Both the position numbers and the translations under genes were made by a program. The notes below the pieces were generated by a model. That model saw only the letters and a program-made list of their open reading frames with translations. It did not search any database and was not told the origin of the DNA. Shown in pieces: positions 59,708-64,000 of a stretch of 64,000 nt of DNA (its first letter is position 1; each line of letters begins with the position of its first letter). Source of the stretch: JAPOUP01 sp965203605 (GTDB lineage Bacteria > Pseudomonadota > Alphaproteobacteria > Rhodobacterales > Rhodobacteraceae); the NCBI GenBank assembly GCA_965203605.1, contig OZ241902.1, positions 3,410,001 to 3,474,000 on the forward strand, written 5' to 3'.

Positions 59708-61318
59708 TCACGGTTCTGACTTCTGTCCGTCGTTCTCGGACCTGCCCTTGATGCGGTTTGCGTAGTCCGCAGTGCGCCCGGCGAGGTTGGAGTCGAAATC
59801 CAGCCCGATTTCCTCGCCCATTCGCTTCATTGCGGGAAGGCGTACAGCCATGCCGAGGATCTGGTCCATGGCAGCGCCAAACGCCCCTTCCACGCCGTCG
59901 CCACCTGCGCTCATCCCGCCAGGGCCCGAAATCTGGTTGATCCTGATGGAATCGATTTTCTCCACCGGCTTCATCATCTGGGCCATGATTTCGGGTAATC
60001 GATCCAGTCTGCGCTCCTGAAGGCGCATATTGATCACCGCTTCGCCAAGCGTGTTTTCCGCCTTGTTCAGGGCCATGCGTCCGGTGGCTTCCGCTTCCAT
60101 CCGCACACGTTCGGCTTCGCCTTCTTCCGTCCTTGCCGCCGCATTGGCCCGCGCCTTCTCAAGGAGCGTTTCGACGTCGCGTTTGACCCTGGCGCCTTCG
60201 AGTTCGAGGTCCTTTTCCTGCTTCAGGCCCGCGATCTCGCGCTCGCGTTCGGCGATGGCGCGCTCCTTACGTGCCTGAACGCTTTCGGCGGCCAGGATGA
60301 CCCTTGCCCTTGCCTCCTCTTCCGCGACACGGGCCTCAGCTTCTTCCGTGCGTTTTCTGGCGATCTGGATATCGTTTGCGATCTTGTCCTCCTCAAGCGC
60401 CAGAATGGCGGCCATCTCCGCCCTTCGCAGCGCTTCGTCGCTCTCGACCTTCTTGGCCTTCGTGCGTCTTTCATTCTCGATCCGGGTGGTTTCGCTCGCG
60501 AGCGCAGCGTCGTTGCGGGCGCGGTCTTCGCGCGATTTCGCGTCCGCTTCGAGCTTGGCCAGATGTTCCTGCTGCGCGATCTCCGCCTCCCGTTCCTCGC
60601 GCTGCAGTTCGAGTTGTCTCTGATGCTGAGCCAACCGACTTTCACTGACGGCAACTTCCGCCTGGGTTTCAATTCGAACGCGCTCCCTGCGCTGGTCCGC
60701 GACGAGCGCAGCCAGACGCCGCATGCCCTGGGCGTTGAATGCGTTGTTCTCGTTCCATTGGCTGAGGTCGCTCTGATCCACCGCGACCAGAGACGCCGAA
60801 ACGAGCGTCAGCCCGAGTTTGGATATCTGGGATTCGACGGTCGTGGCCACATCGTTCGAAAACGCGGAACGGTCAAGATGAATGTCGTCCAGCGTCCGGA
60901 CCGCAGCTGCCCTCTGGATGGCATCGACTGTCGAGCCCATCAGGACATCGCCGACCGTCTCCCCGCCCCTGGCGATCCGGGATCCGAGCGTCTGGGCGGC
61001 TATGGAAATACCTTCCGGTGCAGGGGCAACGCGAAGTTCGAACTCGAACTCAATGTCAGCGCGCATCTGGTCGCGTGTCAGCACCGCGTCCTTTCCATGA
61101 CGGCTGACCCGGAGCGTAAGCACACCCATGTGCACTTTCTGGACCTGATGCAGGATCGGCAGGGACAGACACCCACCGTCGGTTACGACTCGGCAACCGC
61201 CAAAGCCGGTTCTGACCAGTGCGGTGTCCAGAGAGGCTTTTGCGTAGTAGCGCTGAAGGAACCAGACCGTGATCAGCGCCAGGATCGAAGTTGGCAGAAG
61301 CAGGACAAGCCAGCCCAA
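59708..61318 (-). CDS. Flotillin-like SPFH-domain membrane protein
   Basis: 536 residues from a TTG with GGGAG eight bases upstream. One N-terminal membrane helix (VLLLPTSILALITVWFLQ) is followed by an SPFH domain (residues about 30-200), then a long Ala/Glu/Arg-rich coiled coil (about 215-430) and a Gly/Met-rich C-terminus. Flotillins scaffold membrane microdomains. It lies directly before the binding-protein gene (37 bases), so it may organise this transporter; that is inference. Confidence 0.88.
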   Translation of the reverse strand: MGWLVLLLPTSILALITVWFLQRYYAKASLDTALVRTGFGGCRVVTDGGCLSLPILHQVQKVHMGVLTLRVSRHGKDAVLTRDQMRADIEFEFELRVAPAPEGISIAAQTLGSRIARGGETVGDVLMGSTVDAIQRAAAVRTLDDIHLDRSAFSNDVATTVESQISKLGLTLVSASLVAVDQSDLSQWNENNAFNAQGMRRLAALVADQRRERVRIETQAEVAVSESRLAQHQRQLELQREEREAEIAQQEHLAKLEADAKSREDRARNDAALASETTRIENERRTKAKKVESDEALRRAEMAAILALEEDKIANDIQIARKRTEEAEARVAEEEARARVILAAESVQARKERAIAEREREIAGLKQEKDLELEGARVKRDVETLLEKARANAAARTEEGEAERVRMEAEATGRMALNKAENTLGEAVINMRLQERRLDRLPEIMAQMMKPVEKIDSIRINQISGPGGMSAGGDGVEGAFGAAMDQILGMAVRLPAMKRMGEEIGLDFDSNLAGRTADYANRIKGRSENDGQKSEP

Positions 61319-61453
61319 GGCAAATCTCCCTGTGTCTTGAAGACTTCAGACCCGAAAGTCCGCGGTCCTTGTGTCTGCCGAAGGGTAGGTATATTTATTT
61401 TCCAGTTCAAGTATTTTGTTGAAAGGGAAACGGATTTATATTAACATATTGTT

Positions 61454-62258
61454 TTACAATTGTTTTATGACTTCAAATCGCAAACCATCCGCCCGAGCGA
61501 GATAGATCGGTGCCCGTGAGTGTGCACCCGAAGCAAGACGTTTGCGCCCACTTCTGTGAATCACAGGCGGAGCGTCTGAAAGGCAGTGGTCGCGCCAGAT
61601 GTTCGCATGTTCGTGCATCAGCCCAGCCAGGAAATGCACTCCTTCATAAGTTGACTGACCGAGTGCGTTCAGCATGGGGGCCTGTTCTCCATGAACCCTA
61701 TAGTATTGCTCCTTGAAGGCTGCGTTCGCCTCCGTGGAGAGGGATCCGAAATACGACGACGCGACGAACATGCGCTGGCTGTTCCTTGCACCGCTCCCAA
61801 GAAGCCCATTTTCCTCGATCGCGCAGGACAGGCGCACCATGCGATTGTGGAGCCTCGCCTGACCGAACGCCCGGTTGAAGGCCACCGCGTCCTGCCCGAC
61901 AAGCGAGATCAGCACCGCCTCCGCGCCGGATCCTGCAATCTCCTCGATGATACGAGGCATTCCGCTCAGGCCGAAGGGCAGGTACCTTTCATAGGCCAGA
62001 CTCACTGCCATTTCGCGCAGTTTCGTCTTTGCGTAGTGGTGCGAAGTCCTCGGCCAGACGTAATCGTTGCCGATCAGGGCCCAGCTGCGTGGTCGGTATT
62101 CCGTCTGTATGCACTCCATGGACGGACCGAGTTGTTCTTCCGGCACCTCCCCGATGGCGAAGAGCCCGTCCGTTCTTTCACCACCTTCGTAGAGCGGCGT
62201 GTAGACATAGGGGATGCGCTGGCGGACGACCTTGCTGAGGCGCTGACGTATGGCGCTT
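61454..62258 (-). pseudogene. AmiC-like amide-sensing/binding protein, C-terminal part
   Basis: About 268 codons: RQRLSKVVRQRIPYVYTPLYEGGERTDGLFAIGEVPEEQLGPSMECIQTEYRPRSWALIGNDYVWPRTSHHYAK...YEGVHFLAGLMHEHANI, the AmiC/UrtA type (PYVYTPLYEGGE, ALIGNDYVWPR, TYEGVH). Coding is intact, but it is severed from its N-terminus at 63500 by an IS630 element. AmiC binds short amides and in Pseudomonas silences AmiR; a regulatory or transport role here is likely. There is no amiR in the window. Confidence 0.85.
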
Positions 62259-63500
62259 ATACCAAACCAAATTAATAATGTGCCCAGAACAAAGACTGAA
62301 CATCATGCTGTGTGACACGGCAATATTCTGCGTGTGACCGGTGGCGCCGTCCTGTATCCTGTGCCTTGGAAACATGCATAAGGAGAGAACGGCATGCCTG
62401 CGAAAGTCATGGTGTCGCGCACCGACCACACACCCGAACAACTACGCGAACTGGCCCGGAAACACAGGTTCCGCGACTGCCGCCGCCGGATGCGCGCGAT
62501 CGCGCTGGTCATCGAGGGCAGGCTATCGCGGACCGAGGTGGCCTCCGCCGCCGGCGTGGGCGTCCGGACGCTCCGCGACTGGGTTGTCCGTTACAACGCC
62601 GACGGCCCCGGCGGCCTGCGGGACGCCGCCCGGCCGGGGGCGCCGCCGAAGCTGGACGGCGGACAGGCGGAGGAGGTCGTGTCGTGGCTGGATGGGGGGC
62701 CGGACCCCGACGCGGGCGGGCCCTCCCGCTGGACCGTCGCCGACGTCCGGAGGCGGATCGCGGGCAGCTTCGGGGTGGCGTACACGCTGGAGGGCGCGCG
62801 CCAGCTGGTGCGGAGGCTGGGCTTCCGGCACATGTCCCCGCGGCCCGTCCACCCGAGGGCGGACCCCGCCGCCCGGGAGGGATTCCGCAGGGATTCCGTC
62901 CGGTTGGCGCGGGAGGCGGTGCCCGACGGGGTGGCCCCGGAGGATGTGCTCGTCTACTTCCAGGACGAGGCGCGGGTGGGACAGAAGGGCATGCTGTCGA
63001 GGGTCTGGGCGCGGAAAGGGACGCGCCCGCGCGTCGTGCGGGACCACCGGTACGGATACGTGTACCTGTTCTCCGCCGCCTGTCCCGCCACCGGCGACGC
63101 GGTCGGGCATGTCTGCGACAGGGCCAACACCGGGGAGATGAACCGGCACCTCCGGGAGATCGGGGAGCGGGTCCCCGCCGGAAAGCACGCCCTGGTGGTC
63201 CCCGGCGGCGCGGGCTGGCACCGGTCGAAAGACCTGGGGATACCGGACAGCGTCTCCCTGCTCCGGCTGCCGCCCTACAGCCCGGAACTGAACCCGGTGG
63301 AGACGGTGTTCTCCGTCCTGAAGCACCGGCATTTCGCCAACCGGGTGTTCGAAAGCGCGGAGCACGTCAGGGAGGTGGTCGAGCGCGTCTGGGACGCCTT
63401 CATCGGCCGGAAGGGCGAGATCACGCGGATCACCACGAGGGAATGGGCGGTGCCGTGAGATCAGGGGCGCCTATCGGCAATGATTTATTTGGTTTGGTAT
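62259..63500 (+). mobile_element. IS630-family element inserted in the AmiC-like gene
   Basis: Terminal inverted repeats ATACCAAACCAAATTAATAA (left) and, on the complement, ATACCAAACCAAATAAATCA (right). Joining the flanks at a TA restores an open GMHISAIRQRLSK reading, matching the TA target of IS630/Tc1 elements. Exact ends are uncertain by one to two bases. It contains one full-length transposase. Confidence 0.85.
62394..63458 (+). CDS. IS630-family transposase, full length but with a catalytic Asp replaced
   Basis: 354 residues with AGGAGAG before the ATG. N-terminal helix-turn-helix: RLSRTEVASAAGVGVRTLRDWVVRYN; winged helix: SRWTVADVRRRI. The DDE domain keeps VYFQDEARVG (first Asp) and PPYSPELNPVETVFSVLKHR (Glu), but the middle motif, usually LVLDGAGWH or similar, reads LVVPGGAGWH: the catalytic Asp is Gly (codon 63204-63206). 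It is likely inactive though the frame is intact. Confidence 0.88.
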   Translation: MPAKVMVSRTDHTPEQLRELARKHRFRDCRRRMRAIALVIEGRLSRTEVASAAGVGVRTLRDWVVRYNADGPGGLRDAARPGAPPKLDGGQAEEVVSWLDGGPDPDAGGPSRWTVADVRRRIAGSFGVAYTLEGARQLVRRLGFRHMSPRPVHPRADPAAREGFRRDSVRLAREAVPDGVAPEDVLVYFQDEARVGQKGMLSRVWARKGTRPRVVRDHRYGYVYLFSAACPATGDAVGHVCDRANTGEMNRHLREIGERVPAGKHALVVPGGAGWHRSKDLGIPDSVSLLRLPPYSPELNPVETVFSVLKHRHFANRVFESAEHVREVVERVWDAFIGRKGEITRITTREWAVP

Positions 63501-63920
63501 TATATGCATACCAACGATCGCATCGATGGATTCCGTTTCGATCAGATCGTTGACGGTTTCCTCGATCGGGATGTCTGCCTCCATGGCCGCATCGATCATG
63601 ATGAGCTGGACCTTCAGCCCAGCTATGCCAACGGAACGGTTCAACTCTTCCACGGCGACCTGTGCGCTTGAAATGCAGGAAGGTGCCCAGAGTCCGGCCG
63701 CGCCGCAGAGGGGGATGAGAAGAGCGATACGATACGTGCTTCCGCTGTGCAGGGCAGGGTCGTCGCGCAGCTCCTCAAGTTCGGTCGGAACATTCAGCAG
63801 TATGTCCATCGCATGAGCCATTCCTGATGAATCGGGAATGGCGACATACCAATTGAATTCACTTTCCAGGTCAACTAATTTCGCTTCGACAATCGCGGTG
63901 AATCCCATGGAACCGAACAC
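63501..63920 (-). pseudogene. AmiC-like protein, N-terminal part
   Basis: About 140 codons from a GTG (63920) or ATG (63908) down to the IS630 insertion. About 60 residues of unrecognised sequence (VDLESEFNWYVAIPDSSGMAHAMDILLNVPTELEELRDDPALH) precede the AmiC-type start STYRIALLIPLCGAAGLWAPSCISSAQVAVEELNRSVGIAGLKVQLIMIDAAM. AmiC itself has no such extension, so this may be a fused input domain or a false start. The gene is the first of the minus-strand amide cluster. Confidence 0.7.
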
Positions 63921-64000
63921 AAATCCAATTCGGAACTACCTTTCATACGCACTGGCTGCGGCACATAGGAAGGTCACTCTGTCCCTCAACACGCGTCTGA

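Overview
The window is an alphaproteobacterial chromosome segment, most likely from the order Rhodobacterales. The evidence is the rRNA operon order 16S-tRNA-Ile-tRNA-Ala-23S-5S-tRNA-fMet, the petP/petR regulator pair, the hdaH-like/xseB/ispA block and the dapF-mtaB pair. Ordinary genes are moderately GC-rich. The insertion-sequence region at about 39.4-51.5 kb and the IS630 element near the right end are visibly much richer in GC.

Layout: 0-2.3 kb holds most of an MmeI-like DNA methyltransferase, cut by the window edge. A complete rRNA operon on the minus strand fills 2.4-8.1 kb. From 8.2 to 16.5 kb lie msrPQ, clpB, pyrF, an SGNH hydrolase-rbsD-rbsK operon and a small repeat-containing membrane protein. 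From 17.0 to 18.8 kb a compact three-gene operon has overlapping ends: a small unknown protein, an adenine methyltransferase and a putative nuclease. It is followed by 1.6 kb with no convincing gene. From 20.5 to 24.0 kb is the three-gene ATP-grasp/alpha-E/transglutaminase cluster. From 24.5 to 39.0 kb are metabolic and housekeeping genes: aldolase, sterol-desaturase-like enzyme, methyltransferase, SDR, ispA, xseB, histone-deacetylase-like protein, petPR, ilvE, FMN reductase, a TPP enzyme, mtaB and dapF. These end at tRNA-Lys.

From just after tRNA-Lys to about 51.5 kb is an accessory region: the remains of a mobilisable element (MobC-like protein plus a broken relaxase) riddled with nested, decayed IS elements of the IS30, IS110 (two types), IS21 and IS4 families and one further DDE type. 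A HicA-like toxin with a helix-turn-helix partner survives intact inside it. Several IS copies can be bounded exactly from terminal inverted repeats and 9-bp target duplications. Their protein changes are strongly skewed to A/T-to-G/C transitions, and three different IS families have lost a catalytic acidic residue to glycine.

From 51.6 to 63.9 kb a long minus-strand cluster appears dedicated to uptake and hydrolysis of a small amide or urea-like compound. It contains an AmiC-like sensor (split by an IS630 element), a flotillin-like protein, a periplasmic binding protein, two permeases, an ATPase, a second ATPase fused to an amidase, and an acyl-CoA synthetase. The ATPase-amidase fusion would put import and hydrolysis in one polypeptide.
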